Positions 1 through 8,443 of a stretch of DNA of 64,000 nucleotides are shown here, piece by piece. Under the pieces are notes generated by a model. That model did no database searches and was not told where the DNA came from. It was given only the letters and a program-made list of their open reading frames with translations. The position numbers and the translations under genes were made by a program. Every line of letters begins with the position of its first letter. Position 1 is the stretch's first letter. Source of the stretch: Rhizobium sp. 18065. Its GTDB lineage: Bacteria > Pseudomonadota > Alphaproteobacteria > Rhizobiales > Rhizobiaceae. Location of the stretch: NCBI RefSeq assembly GCF_902706095.1, contig NZ_CACSJP010000004.1, positions 124,001 to 188,000 of the forward strand, written 5' to 3'.

Positions 1-1
1 G

Positions 2-616
2 CGTATCGAGCTGACCAAGCTGCACAGCGATCTGAAGGCAACCATGATCTACGTGACCCACGATCAGATCGAGGCCATGACCATGGCGGATCGCATCGTA
101 GTGCTGAATGCTGGCGATATCGCTCAGGTCGGCGCGCCGCTTGAGCTTTATCACAAGCCGCAGAACCTGTTCGTTGCCGGCTTTATCGGCAATCCGAAGA
201 TGAACTTCGTGCCGGTGACCTGTACCGCCATCGATCCGACCGGCGTGACCGTTTCCTATGAAGGCCAGAGCGTTACCCTGCCCGTCGAACCGCGGACCGA
301 CCTTGTTGGCCAGACGCTGACACTCGGCATTCGGCCGGAACACACGACGCTTGCGCGCGGTGACGTCAACATCACTGTCCTTCCGTCGGTCATCGAGCGA
401 TTGGGCATCAATACGATCGCCTATGCCGCCCTGCCATCCGGCGAACCGTATTGCGCGCTGCTGCCGGGATCGGCGCCCGTGCGTGCGGAAGAGCCGCTGG
501 TCACCGGCATTATGGCAGCGGACTGCCATCTGTTCGATGGCAATGGCCAGGCGCTGGAGCGTCAGGTCGATTGGCGCACCCTGGAACTTCCGGCTGCGGT
601 CACCGCTGCCGAGTAA
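2..616 (+). CDS. Sugar ABC transporter ATP-binding protein, C-terminal part (UgpC/MalK type)
   Basis: The reading frame is open from the window edge and ends with TAA at 614-616, so only the last ~204 residues are present. The visible part starts after the Walker B region. It contains the H-loop ([15 protein letters not shown]) followed by the regulatory TOBE/MOP-like domain usual in MalK/UgpC/MsmK ATPases ('[10 protein letters not shown]' and 'LGIRPEH' are typical landmarks). These ATPases energise import of sugars or glycerol phosphate at the inner membrane. A hairpin terminator follows directly, so this is the last gene of its operon. The substrate cannot be read from this fragment; the neighbouring amino-sugar-type genes may belong to the same system. 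Confidence 0.93.
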   Translation, partial: RIELTKLHSDLKATMIYVTHDQIEAMTMADRIVVLNAGDIAQVGAPLELYHKPQNLFVAGFIGNPKMNFVPVTCTAIDPTGVTVSYEGQSVTLPVEPRTDLVGQTLTLGIRPEHTTLARGDVNITVLPSVIERLGINTIAYAALPSGEPYCALLPGSAPVRAEEPLVTGIMAADCHLFDGNGQALERQVDWRTLELPAAVTAAE

Positions 617-648
617 GACTTCGCTTCAGGTCCCCCGACCTTAACTCT

Positions 649-677
649 GGTCCGCCTTCGGGCGGGCCATTTTTATT
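649..677 (+). terminator. Rho-independent terminator after the ABC ATPase gene
   Basis: An 8-bp stem (649-656 with 661-668, one G-T pair) closes a TTCG tetraloop and is followed by ATTTTTATT. It lies 32 bases past the stop codon of the ABC ATPase gene, which converges on the next gene. Confidence 0.85.
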
Positions 678-693
678 CATGCCGTGATCGACC

Positions 694-1125
694 TCATGGA
701 AATCCCTGGTACTGGGGCAGATCGTCGGTGATTTCATACCACGGCGCTTTCGATCCGACGAAGATGTGCATGCTGGGGCGCGATGATGGTGGATCCATCA
801 GCGTTCCCATCGGGATATGGATCTTCACGCTGCCATTTTCGGCGATCCAGGAATAGATCAGCGATCCGCATAGGCGGCAGTGCCGGTCGTGGATGCCGTC
901 CGGATTGCCGTGTGTAAACAGCTCCTCCTTGCCGTGGACAATCCTGAAATCATCCGGACGGAGGCCTGCAATGGGCTTGAAGGCGGAGCCTGTGGTTCGG
1001 CGGCATTTCGAGCAATGGCAGTTGAGCGCATAGAGGAACCGATCCTCGGCCTCGTATTCCACGGCGCCGCACATGCATCCGCCACGTAACGGCCTGGCAT
1101 GGGGTCTCTGTTGTTTGTCCGACAC
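694..1125 (-). CDS. GFA / CENP-V-fold zinc protein
   Basis: 143 aa protein of the glutathione-dependent formaldehyde-activating enzyme (Gfa) family. The zinc-binding cysteine motifs are all visible: GGCMCGAVEYE near residue 16, NCHCSKCRRTTGSAF near residue 36, and CRLCGSLIY near residue 83. The start is GTG at 1125, chosen because GGAGGACC sits eight bases upstream. Family members bind zinc and in some cases glutathione; most paralogues have no proven substrate, so formaldehyde activation should not be assumed. It is probably the last gene of the leftward operon, 60 bases after the PLP enzyme. Confidence 0.85.
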   Translation of the reverse strand: MSDKQQRPHARPLRGGCMCGAVEYEAEDRFLYALNCHCSKCRRTTGSAFKPIAGLRPDDFRIVHGKEELFTHGNPDGIHDRHCRLCGSLIYSWIAENGSVKIHIPMGTLMDPPSSRPSMHIFVGSKAPWYEITDDLPQYQGFP

Positions 1126-1185
1126 GACCGGTCCTCCTGCTGCGCAAGCTAGGGAAGGTCGATCGGTGTAGCAACCGAAAGCTTG

Positions 1186-2274
1186 TTACCAGACGAGGCC
1201 ACGGGCGGCGACATTCTCAACACGCGTCACCAAACCATTGCGATGGAAGGTCATGCTGTCGAACAGATTGGAGACCACACAGGTGTGGTTCGGCACGATG
1301 CGTACCTTTTCGCCGATCTCGGGGCGCTTGCCTTCGATCTTGGACAGGTCGACCGTGCCATGTTCTTCCGACAGGCCGGTAATCGACGCTTGCGGATACT
1401 CGACAATCAGGCCGAAATCGGCAAAGCCGAGAAGATCCGAAGTCAGCGTCTTGGAGCCGGCATCGAGAATGGCGCGGTCAGCGGTCGGGCGCGAAACCAC
1501 GGTCGCCAGAATATGCATGGCGCAATCTTCCAGCGTGCAGTGTCCCGCCCGGAACATCGAGCGATCGTTGTAGACATAGGTTCCCGCCCGGTGCTCCGTG
1601 GCCGAGGGCACGAGATGGGCGGAGAACAGGCTTGGCGAGCCGCCATTGGAGACGATGGGGCAGGGGATGCCAAATCCCGCAAGCGTGGCTACGGTTTCTG
1701 CAAAGAAAGCCTCAACTTCGGTCTCGGTATTCGCCTTGGGATAGGTCAGCAGGCCGGCGAAGGTCAGTGATGTTGTGGCCACGATCATCTGCGCCAATGC
1801 CACGGCCTCGGCCGGGGTCTGGACGCCGCAGCGCCCGCCACCGGTATCGCACTCGACCAGAACAGTGAGTGGCTTGCGGGGAGCGAAATAGTCGGCCAGG
1901 CCCTGAACGGTGGTTGCACTGTCGGCCACGACCTTGAGACCCGAGATACGCTCGTTCAAGGCGGCGAGTCGCTCGAGCTTTTCAGCGCCGAGAATGTTGA
2001 AGGTGATCAGCAGGTCTTCGAAACCGGCATCGGCAAAGACTTCCGCCTCGGTGATCTTCTGGCAGTTAATGCCTCTCGCTCCGGCCTCGACCTGGGCCTT
2101 GGCGATCGACGGGATCTTGTGGGTCTTGATATGCGGGCGAAAGGCGATGCCGCTGGCGTCCATGTAGGACTGAACGCGGGCAATATTGCCCTCCAGGCGG
2201 GTCTCGTCGATCAGCGGCAGGGGCGTCGACAAGGAGTGCAGCGGTGCGCCGATTTTTGGGCGTAGATCAAGCAT
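1186..2274 (-). CDS. DSD1-family PLP enzyme (D-serine dehydratase / D-threonine aldolase-like)
   Basis: 362 aa fold-type III (alanine-racemase-like) PLP enzyme. The PLP lysine lies in RPHIKTHK (Lys50), and the C-terminal metal site His330-x-Cys332 in NHTCVVSN is the zinc pair of eukaryotic-type D-serine dehydratases. Known members act on D-beta-hydroxy amino acids (D-Ser, D-Thr and relatives), either eliminating ammonia or cleaving the C-alpha/C-beta bond. The start codon overlaps the stop of the M81 gene by one base (TGATG), so the two are translationally coupled. A RidA protein in the divergent operon fits a dehydratase activity, because RidA removes the reactive enamine such enzymes release. 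The exact substrate is unknown. Confidence 0.88.
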   Translation of the reverse strand: MLDLRPKIGAPLHSLSTPLPLIDETRLEGNIARVQSYMDASGIAFRPHIKTHKIPSIAKAQVEAGARGINCQKITEAEVFADAGFEDLLITFNILGAEKLERLAALNERISGLKVVADSATTVQGLADYFAPRKPLTVLVECDTGGGRCGVQTPAEAVALAQMIVATTSLTFAGLLTYPKANTETEVEAFFAETVATLAGFGIPCPIVSNGGSPSLFSAHLVPSATEHRAGTYVYNDRSMFRAGHCTLEDCAMHILATVVSRPTADRAILDAGSKTLTSDLLGFADFGLIVEYPQASITGLSEEHGTVDLSKIEGKRPEIGEKVRIVPNHTCVVSNLFDSMTFHRNGLVTRVENVAARGLVW

Positions 2275-3755
2275 CAGGCGGCCTCGTGTCCTTCAGGTGT
2301 GCCATGCGGATCCGCCATGATCGGCCAGATGTCATGGCGTACGCGGCGATAGGCGGTTTTGGCCGGGTTGTTCGGGTAGGGTGTGCCGGCCGAGCAGTAC
2401 AATATCTCCGAGGCGATCTTTGAAAAGGCCGCATAGAAGTGATTGGTCGATTTGATCACAAGGATATGCTTGCTGGTCGGGTCTATGCCGAGCGCTGTAA
2501 ACAGCGACGGGTCGTAGCTCTGCACGCGCACGCTGCTCAGGATGATATCGATGCCGTTCAAATGAATATGGGCCGCATCGCCGAATGGCGCGACGCTTTC
2601 GCCGAAATGCATCTCGGCATTCGGCACCACCTTGACCACTTTCACCAGTCCATCGATCGGATTGCCGGTACCGGGCGCCGATTTCGCCCCGAAACGCAGG
2701 GGTATTTCTGCCCCTTCACCGGCGGCCATGCAGATCTGCACGGCGATCGGGTCCCAGATCATGCCGACGGCGACATTGGTGATGCCCTGCGCCAGTATTT
2801 CTGCCAGGACAACGGTTGCGTCGCCTGCCGTGCCGCCGCCGGGATTGTCCCACATGTCGGCGAGCACCACCGGGCCATTGGGATAGGCAGCAGCGCGGGC
2901 AACGGCTTCCCGCTCGTCGATCTGCGGCATCATGAAGGTGCCGCGCTTGGAGAACAGGTCAAGACCGAGTTCGCGGGCAAGCGCTGCCCCCTTGTCCGGC
3001 CTTGCATTGGTCACGGCGATGGTCTTGGTGCCCATTTCCGGAACGTCACCTGCCATGAAGCCATGGATGACCGATAGCGAGAGCACATCGTCATCTTCGT
3101 TTTCGATGGCCATAAGCCTGTCAACAAAGCTGCGCATCGGCTCGCGTGACGTCGGAAAGACGTCGATCATCCGGCAGTCGAAGACCGACATTGCAGGTTT
3201 AACGCGGCCTTCCAGCGTGTCTACGGCGATCGCCCACAGATCTTCGGCGCGATCGACGAAATCGGTGTGCGGAAACTCCTTGAAGACGACAAAGAAATCG
3301 GCGGCGGCAACACGTTTGGCGGTCAGATGGCTGTGCGGATCCAGTTCGGCGCAGAGAAGAATGTCCGAACCGATAATCTCGCGGATACGGGTGAGCAGAT
3401 CGCCTTCCGGGTCGATGTAGCCGTCGGCGACCATGGCGCCATGCAGGCCGAGCACAACGGCATCGACCGGCATGGCGGCCTTCAACTGGCCGAGGATCTC
3501 GTCGCGCAGGCCTTCATAGGTCTGCTTGTTGATGAGGCCTGCCGGATCGGCCCAGGTCGCTGTGCCTTCGATCAGCGTCCAGCCTTTCCGCGCGCAGACC
3601 TTGCGACCGACTGTGATCGGCGCCGTGCACAGCGTCGGTGTTTCCGGATGCTGCCCGGGTGCTGCATAGAGCGACTCTTCGAAGGCGCGCCGGTCGATGC
3701 AGATCGGAGAGAAGGTGTTTGTTTCCGTTGCAAGAGCGGCTGTGAAGATGCGCAC
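2274..3755 (-). CDS. M81-family metallopeptidase (MlrC-like), copy 1
   Basis: 493 aa protein matching the MlrC/M81 family (DUF1485 plus MlrC C-terminal domain). Conserved positions seen are Glu11 in ATETNTFSP, the segment ELDPHSHLT (where many members have DLHGN), FPHTD, and the C-terminal half with DMWDNPGGGTAGD and KSTNHFYAAF. Microcystinase C is the characterised member and is a zinc enzyme that cleaves a linear D-amino-acid-containing peptide; most homologues have unknown substrates. The start is GTG at 3755 (GTG CGC ATC); no better start lies upstream before the NTF2-like gene, 39 bases away. It is coupled to the DSD1-type gene downstream. A second M81 gene lies at 8444 in the divergent operon. 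Confidence 0.88.
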   Translation of the reverse strand: MRIFTAALATETNTFSPICIDRRAFEESLYAAPGQHPETPTLCTAPITVGRKVCARKGWTLIEGTATWADPAGLINKQTYEGLRDEILGQLKAAMPVDAVVLGLHGAMVADGYIDPEGDLLTRIREIIGSDILLCAELDPHSHLTAKRVAAADFFVVFKEFPHTDFVDRAEDLWAIAVDTLEGRVKPAMSVFDCRMIDVFPTSREPMRSFVDRLMAIENEDDDVLSLSVIHGFMAGDVPEMGTKTIAVTNARPDKGAALARELGLDLFSKRGTFMMPQIDEREAVARAAAYPNGPVVLADMWDNPGGGTAGDATVVLAEILAQGITNVAVGMIWDPIAVQICMAAGEGAEIPLRFGAKSAPGTGNPIDGLVKVVKVVPNAEMHFGESVAPFGDAAHIHLNGIDIILSSVRVQSYDPSLFTALGIDPTSKHILVIKSTNHFYAAFSKIASEILYCSAGTPYPNNPAKTAYRRVRHDIWPIMADPHGTPEGHEAA

Positions 3756-3794
3756 GGGCTGGCTTTCTGATCTGTTGTCGGAGCGGACGGTGTT

Positions 3795-4280
3795 TTAACC
3801 CATCGGGTTGGGCAGGTAGCCGGTAAAGCCGGAGATCTTCCAGCGGCCTTCGTGCAGGCGGCAGTAGTAGAGCGTTTGCCACTTCATTACGTCAAAGCTG
3901 CCGTCGGCCTTCTTGATGCCGCCATCGAACTTCTTGCGCACCAGCGCCGTTTCGCCTTCGACTTCAATCACTTCCAGTGTCGTGGTGGTAAAGATCGCGG
4001 TGCGTGTGTCTTCGCCATAGCTTTCGCCGGCAAATTCCTTGGCCTGTTTCAGCCATTCGTCGCGATAGGCGGGGAGATTGGGGAAGGCGAGGCGCCAGTT
4101 GTCGGCATTCTGGTCGCGGTTGCCGCTGACGGCGAGGAAGCCTTCCTCGACGAAATCATCCGCAACCATGCCCCAGTCTGCAGCTAGAAAGGCATCGATG
4201 TCGCGCGGAACCAGCATCTCCCAGATGCTGTGACGGGCCGTGTCGCTTTCGGGAAAGGGATTCTTGAACGGATCGCGCAT
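3795..4280 (-). CDS. NTF2-like / SnoaL-like small protein
   Basis: 161 aa protein without signal peptide or membrane segment. Its alternating aromatic and charged pattern and the C-terminal 'TLYYCRLHEGRWKISGFTGYLP' type ending resemble the NTF2-like (SnoaL) cone fold, which serves as small hydrolases, isomerases or binding domains. It is first in the leftward operon, ahead of the M81 and DSD1-type genes, with GGCGAGACC before the ATG. I can assign the fold only tentatively and no reaction. Linkage to RidA, M81 and DSD1-type genes suggests a part in the same catabolic pathway. Confidence 0.7.
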   Translation of the reverse strand: MRDPFKNPFPESDTARHSIWEMLVPRDIDAFLAADWGMVADDFVEEGFLAVSGNRDQNADNWRLAFPNLPAYRDEWLKQAKEFAGESYGEDTRTAIFTTTTLEVIEVEGETALVRKKFDGGIKKADGSFDVMKWQTLYYCRLHEGRWKISGFTGYLPNPMG

Positions 4281-4354
4281 TCTAGGTCTCGCCTTTAAAA
4301 TCTTTTCATGGATTGCGTTTTTCTCTGGTCAAATTCGGTTTTTTATGGTCGTTT

Positions 4355-4367
4355 GTCAACGATTGAC
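4355..4367. promoter_or_regulatory. Inverted repeat in the divergent promoter region (candidate RpiR operator)
   Basis: GTCAA-CGA-TTGAC is a perfect 5-bp inverted repeat lying 26 bases before the RidA start and 75 bases before the leftward NTF2-like start. The whole 112-base gap is AT-rich compared with its surroundings. The RpiR-family regulator encoded at 4796 is the obvious candidate ligand. The assignment rests on position and symmetry only. Confidence 0.4.
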
Positions 4368-4392
4368 GAAAATAATTTGCATGGAGAGCCCT

Positions 4393-4779
4393 ATGACGAT
4401 CAAACGTTACGGCGCTGAAAAGGCTGGCGCCGGTGGCCAGCGTCTTCCTTTTGCGCGGGCGGTCGAAGCCGACGGCTGGCTGCATGTTTCCGGCCAGGTT
4501 GCCATGGAAAACGGCGAAATCATCAATGGCGGCATTGTCGAACAGACCCACAAGACGATCGCCAATGTCATCGAGATCCTGCACGAGGCCGGATATGGCG
4601 TCGAGCATGTGGTGCGCTGTGGCGTCTGGCTTGATGATCCGCGTGATTTCTGGACCTTCAACAAGATCTACCAGCAGTATTTCGGCGAGCATCCGCCAGC
4701 GCGTGCCTGCGTACAGGCGTCGATGATGGTCGATTGCAAGGTCGAGATCGACTGCATAGCCTACAAATCTTCGAAATAG
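4393..4779 (+). CDS. RidA / YjgF family imine deaminase
   Basis: 128 aa protein with the YjgF/UK114 fold. RidA enzymes hydrolyse reactive enamine/imine intermediates such as 2-aminoacrylate released by PLP-dependent dehydratases. The conserved arginine lies in HPPARACVQ and the C-terminal KVEIDCIAY strand is typical. The start at 4393 is preferred over the in-frame ATG at 4381 because GGAGAG at 4383-4388 precedes it and the family start (MTIKRYG) fits. It opens the rightward operon and is 16 bases from the RpiR gene. Together with the divergent DSD1-type enzyme it suggests turnover of a D-hydroxy amino acid. Confidence 0.92.
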   Translation: MTIKRYGAEKAGAGGQRLPFARAVEADGWLHVSGQVAMENGEIINGGIVEQTHKTIANVIEILHEAGYGVEHVVRCGVWLDDPRDFWTFNKIYQQYFGEHPPARACVQASMMVDCKVEIDCIAYKSSK

Positions 4780-4795
4780 AGAAGAGGGCAGGCCA

Positions 4796-5659
4796 GTGGA
4801 TATCTTTGCGACGATACAGGAAGAGGGGCCGCAGTTTTCGGCCTCCGAGCAACGCATCGCGGATATCCTGCTCAGCCAGTTCGACTTTGCCGTCAACGCC
4901 TCGATCATCGAGCTTGCCGAGCGCGCCGAAGTTTCGCCGCCGACGGTGACGCGGTTCTGCCGGCGCCTCGGCTGCCAGAGCTTTGCCGATTTCAAGGTTA
5001 ATCTGGCGCGCACCGCCTATGTCGGTGTGCGGTATCTCAACCCGGAAGCCGAGAGCACCGAACCGGCCGATGTCGCAACCGACGTGATCACCAAGGCGCA
5101 GAATGCGCTGTTCATGGTGCATCGTTCGCTGGATGCCTCGGTGATGGAAAAGGTCGCAGATCGCGTGTCGCGTGCCGAGATGGTTTACGCCTTCGGCTCG
5201 GGCGGCAATTCCTCGCTGATCGCCGGGGAGTTCCAGAACCGACTGTTCCGGCTGGGTTCGCGTGTCAGTGTCAGTACCGACCATGGACTGCAGCTGATGC
5301 TGACGGCGGCGGCGCGTCCCAATGATGTGCTCATCGGCTCGTCGTTTTCGGGTCGCAATGCCGAGCTGGTCAAATGCTTCAACCTGGCGCGCGAAAACGG
5401 GATTACCACGATCGCACTGACCCAGAGCGACAGTCCGGTGGCCAAGGCGGCAGAACTGGTGATCGGCATCGACCTGCCGGAGGGCGACAATATCTTCCGC
5501 CCGACTTCCACGCGTTTTGCCTATCTGGCGGTGGTCGATGTGATTGCCAGCCTGGTTGCCTATCGCAATCGCAAGCTCTCGCAGGTGACGCTGCGCCATA
5601 TCAAGCAACAACTGGTCGAGCACCGCGATGGTGACGACCGCCAGCTTCTGGGAGACTGA
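4796..5659 (+). CDS. MurR/RpiR-family transcriptional regulator
   Basis: 287 aa regulator with an N-terminal RpiR helix-turn-helix (about residues 5-80, 'VSPPTVTRFCRRLGCQSFADFK') and a SIS domain (about 125-265) that binds a phosphosugar or related ligand. The start is GTG at 4796 with GAAGAGGG upstream. RpiR proteins usually repress their neighbours until a sugar phosphate binds; MurR itself senses N-acetylmuramic acid 6-phosphate. Here it sits between RidA and an SDR in the rightward operon and probably controls both divergent operons through the gap at 4281-4392. The ligand is not known. Confidence 0.9.
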   Translation: MDIFATIQEEGPQFSASEQRIADILLSQFDFAVNASIIELAERAEVSPPTVTRFCRRLGCQSFADFKVNLARTAYVGVRYLNPEAESTEPADVATDVITKAQNALFMVHRSLDASVMEKVADRVSRAEMVYAFGSGGNSSLIAGEFQNRLFRLGSRVSVSTDHGLQLMLTAAARPNDVLIGSSFSGRNAELVKCFNLARENGITTIALTQSDSPVAKAAELVIGIDLPEGDNIFRPTSTRFAYLAVVDVIASLVAYRNRKLSQVTLRHIKQQLVEHRDGDDRQLLGD

Positions 5660-5709
5660 CCCGTGTCCAGCCTGTTTCTGCCGTCGTTTTGCCTGAAGGC
5701 GGACCGCTG

Positions 5710-6483
5710 ATGTCTTCCGTCGCAGTTGTAACTGGTGCTGCCGGGGATATCGGCCGGGCGATCGCGCTTCGTCTTGCCGACAGCCACGATGTCGTGGTGC
5801 TGGTCGATATCGACGTCGTTGCGGCGGAAAAGGCGGCGCGCGATCTTGGACCCGCAGAGCGCTTTGTGGCGCTCGGCTGCGACGTGACCAGCGAGGCAGA
5901 GCTTGCCGCGCTGGCGACAAGGATTGCCGGGTTCGGGCTCGTGCATACGCTGGTCAACAACGCAGGCGCTGCGCGTGCCGTCAGCCTGCATGACACGGAC
6001 GGCGATATCTGGCGCAAAGACAATGCGCTGAACCTTGAGGCACCATTCCTCTGCTTCAGGGCTTTCTCCGAGGCGTTGAAGCAATCGCAGGGATCGGTGA
6101 TCAACATCTCCTCGGTCAATGGCATGGCCGTGTTCGGCCACCCGGCCTATAGCGCAGCCAAGGCCGGTCTCATTCACCTGACCAAGCTGATTGCCGTCGA
6201 ATACGGCAAGTTCGGCATCCGCGCGAATGCCGTGGCGCCCGGCACGGTGCGCACGCAGGCCTGGGAAGTGCGGGCTGCGGCCAATCCTGAGGTCTTCGAG
6301 GAAGCCAAGCGCTGGTACGCATTGCGGCGTATTGCAACCGCTGAGGACATTGCCAATGCCGTGTTCTTCCTGTCGGGCGACCAGGCGGCGGCAATTACCG
6401 GCGTCTGCCTTCCGGTCGATTGTGGCCTCACCGCAGGCCAGGCGGAACTCGCGCGCACCTTCTCGCAATCCGAACATTACTGA
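5710..6483 (+). CDS. Short-chain dehydrogenase/reductase (SDR)
   Basis: 257 aa classical SDR. The NAD(P)-binding TGAAGDIG motif is at residues 8-15, NNAG at 83-86, and the catalytic Ser135 with Tyr147-x3-Lys151. An in-frame TTG at 5689 would add seven residues, but ATG 5710 is preferred because GAAGGCGGA precedes it and the Rossmann strand then starts normally. It oxidises or reduces a hydroxyl/keto group on an unidentified small substrate, perhaps a sugar or hydroxy acid from the same pathway. It is cotranscribed with the hexosaminidase 26 bases downstream. Confidence 0.88.
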   Translation: MSSVAVVTGAAGDIGRAIALRLADSHDVVVLVDIDVVAAEKAARDLGPAERFVALGCDVTSEAELAALATRIAGFGLVHTLVNNAGAARAVSLHDTDGDIWRKDNALNLEAPFLCFRAFSEALKQSQGSVINISSVNGMAVFGHPAYSAAKAGLIHLTKLIAVEYGKFGIRANAVAPGTVRTQAWEVRAAANPEVFEEAKRWYALRRIATAEDIANAVFFLSGDQAAAITGVCLPVDCGLTAGQAELARTFSQSEHY

Positions 6484-6509
6484 TCCAACGATAAGCCAGG
6501 GGAACCATC

Positions 6510-8432
6510 ATGGCACCAGTCCTTTTCCGTCTTGAAAACGCATGGCACCCGACCGAAGGTGGCCAGAACGGTCGTTTCACCTTCACGCTGGTCAACCTGT
6601 CCGACGCTGCCATCAGCGGCTTCAAGGTCGCCTATACGTCCTTGACCCGTGTCATCGACAAGGCGGCCTGCAGCAATGCTGTGTTCGTCAATCGCAATGC
6701 CAACTTCCATCAATTCGCGCCGCCGCAGGGTTTCGTGCTCGAGCCCGGCGCTTCGTGGTGCTTTACGGTCGCTGGGCTGCATCGGCCGGCAGTCCATCGC
6801 ACGGATGGGGCGAAATCCGCCTATCTGACCTTGGCAGATGGTAGCCACATGGCGGTGGCGGTGGCCGACCTGATGCTGGAAGGCAAACATAGCGAGCCGG
6901 CGCCGGCTCTCCTGCCGGAAGGCAAGGTTAGCGAACCCTTCGCCATGCTGCCCTGGCCGGCAGAGGCGACGCTCGTTGCCGGTGACAGCTTTCCTGTTGC
7001 GCTCTATCCGGCGGAGGGTGCCTCGCTTGCCGAATTGCGCACGGTCGAAAATGCGTTGCGGCTTTTCTGCCGACTGTTTTCCGTCGGACATGCGCCGCTG
7101 GCGCTCGCTCCTGTGCATGAGGGTCGTGCGCTGCGTTTCGAAGAAAAGCCAAGCCTCGGCGCTTCCGCTTATGGGATTGTCTTCTCGCAGAGCGACGTTA
7201 CCATTTCCTATGGCGATATCGCCGGCCTGCAATACGGCCTGACCATCCTCGCCCAGATGTTACATGGCGCGCGCATCAAGCCTGATCTGTTCCGGTTCCC
7301 GGTTTCGGGCAACATTTCCGACCAGCCGCGCTACGGCTGGCGCGGTTGCCATCTCGATGTCTCGCGCCAGTTCTATCCGACCCATGACGTCAAGCGGCTG
7401 ATCGACATTCTCGCCTGGTTCCGGATGAACATCTTCCACTGGCACCTGAGCGATGACGAAGCCTGGCGGCTTGAGATCAAGGCCTATCCGGAACTGACCA
7501 CGCTCGGCGTGCTGCGTGGCCCGGACGAACCGCTTCTGCCGCAGCTCGGCAACGGCGCGGAGCCGGTCGGCGGCTTCTATAGCCAGGAAGAGGTCAAAGA
7601 CGTGGTGGCGCACGCCACGGCGCTGCATGTCGAGGTCATTCCGGAAATCGATATTCCCGGTCACAGCACGGCAACACTTGTCGCTCTGCCGGACCTGGTC
7701 GATGGACAGGAAGCGCCAGACAGCTATCGTTCGGTGCAGGGTTATCCCAACAATGCGCTGAACCCGGCGATCGAATATACCTATGAAGTGCTCGGCAAGG
7801 TGTTCGACGAGATGGTCGAACTCTTCCCCTCGGTGCTGATCCATATCGGCGGCGACGAAGTGGCGTCCAATACCTGGATGGCGTCTCCGCTGGCAAAGAA
7901 GCTTATGGAAGACGAAGGCATCGAAGGCACTTTCGGATTGCAGAGCTATTTCATGAAACGCATCCAGCAGATGCTCGCCGAGCGTGGCAAGAAACTAGCC
8001 GGCTGGGACGAAGTCAGCCATGGCGGCGGCGTCGATCCGGAAGGCACGCTGCTGATGGCCTGGCAGAAGCCCGAAGTCGGCCTGGAACTGGCAAAGCAGG
8101 GTTATGATGTCGTGATGACGCCCGGCCAGGCCTATTACCTCGACATGGTGCAGGCAACGGAATGGCAGGAGCCGGGCGCGAGCTGGGCCGGGACCGTGCC
8201 ACCGCATCACACCTACACCTATGAAGCCGTCGCGGAATTCCCGGCGGAACTGGCGGCGCGCATGCGTGGCGTGCAGGCCTGCATCTGGTCAGAGCATTTC
8301 CTCAATCGCGACTATTTCAACCATCTCGTCTTCCCGCGCCTGCCGGCCATCGCCGAGGCAGCGTGGACGCCGAAGGCGCGGAAGGACTGGCTGCGCTTTG
8401 CCGCCATCGTGCCGCTCAGCCCACGCTACTGA
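6510..8432 (+). CDS. Beta-N-acetylhexosaminidase, GH20, apparently cytosolic
   Basis: 640 aa glycoside hydrolase family 20 enzyme. An N-terminal ~130-residue beta-sandwich-like region precedes a GH20b domain (about 150-270) and the catalytic barrel (about 275-620). The substrate-assisted catalytic pair is Asp449-Glu450 in HIGGDEV, and FHWHLSDDEAWR and GWRGCHLDVSRQF are diagnostic barrel motifs. It hydrolyses terminal beta-linked GlcNAc or GalNAc. No signal peptide is visible (MAPVLFRLENAW), so it probably acts on imported oligosaccharides or glycoconjugates. The start ATG follows AGGGGAACC. It sits mid-operon between the SDR and the second M81 gene. Confidence 0.94.
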   Translation: MAPVLFRLENAWHPTEGGQNGRFTFTLVNLSDAAISGFKVAYTSLTRVIDKAACSNAVFVNRNANFHQFAPPQGFVLEPGASWCFTVAGLHRPAVHRTDGAKSAYLTLADGSHMAVAVADLMLEGKHSEPAPALLPEGKVSEPFAMLPWPAEATLVAGDSFPVALYPAEGASLAELRTVENALRLFCRLFSVGHAPLALAPVHEGRALRFEEKPSLGASAYGIVFSQSDVTISYGDIAGLQYGLTILAQMLHGARIKPDLFRFPVSGNISDQPRYGWRGCHLDVSRQFYPTHDVKRLIDILAWFRMNIFHWHLSDDEAWRLEIKAYPELTTLGVLRGPDEPLLPQLGNGAEPVGGFYSQEEVKDVVAHATALHVEVIPEIDIPGHSTATLVALPDLVDGQEAPDSYRSVQGYPNNALNPAIEYTYEVLGKVFDEMVELFPSVLIHIGGDEVASNTWMASPLAKKLMEDEGIEGTFGLQSYFMKRIQQMLAERGKKLAGWDEVSHGGGVDPEGTLLMAWQKPEVGLELAKQGYDVVMTPGQAYYLDMVQATEWQEPGASWAGTVPPHHTYTYEAVAEFPAELAARMRGVQACIWSEHFLNRDYFNHLVFPRLPAIAEAAWTPKARKDWLRFAAIVPLSPRY

Positions 8433-8443
8433 GGAGAAAACAT

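Noticed and set aside
4658-5920. 420-codon open frame antisense to the RpiR and SDR genes
   Set aside because: Arginine-rich shadow of real genes; no ribosome site, no recognisable domain.
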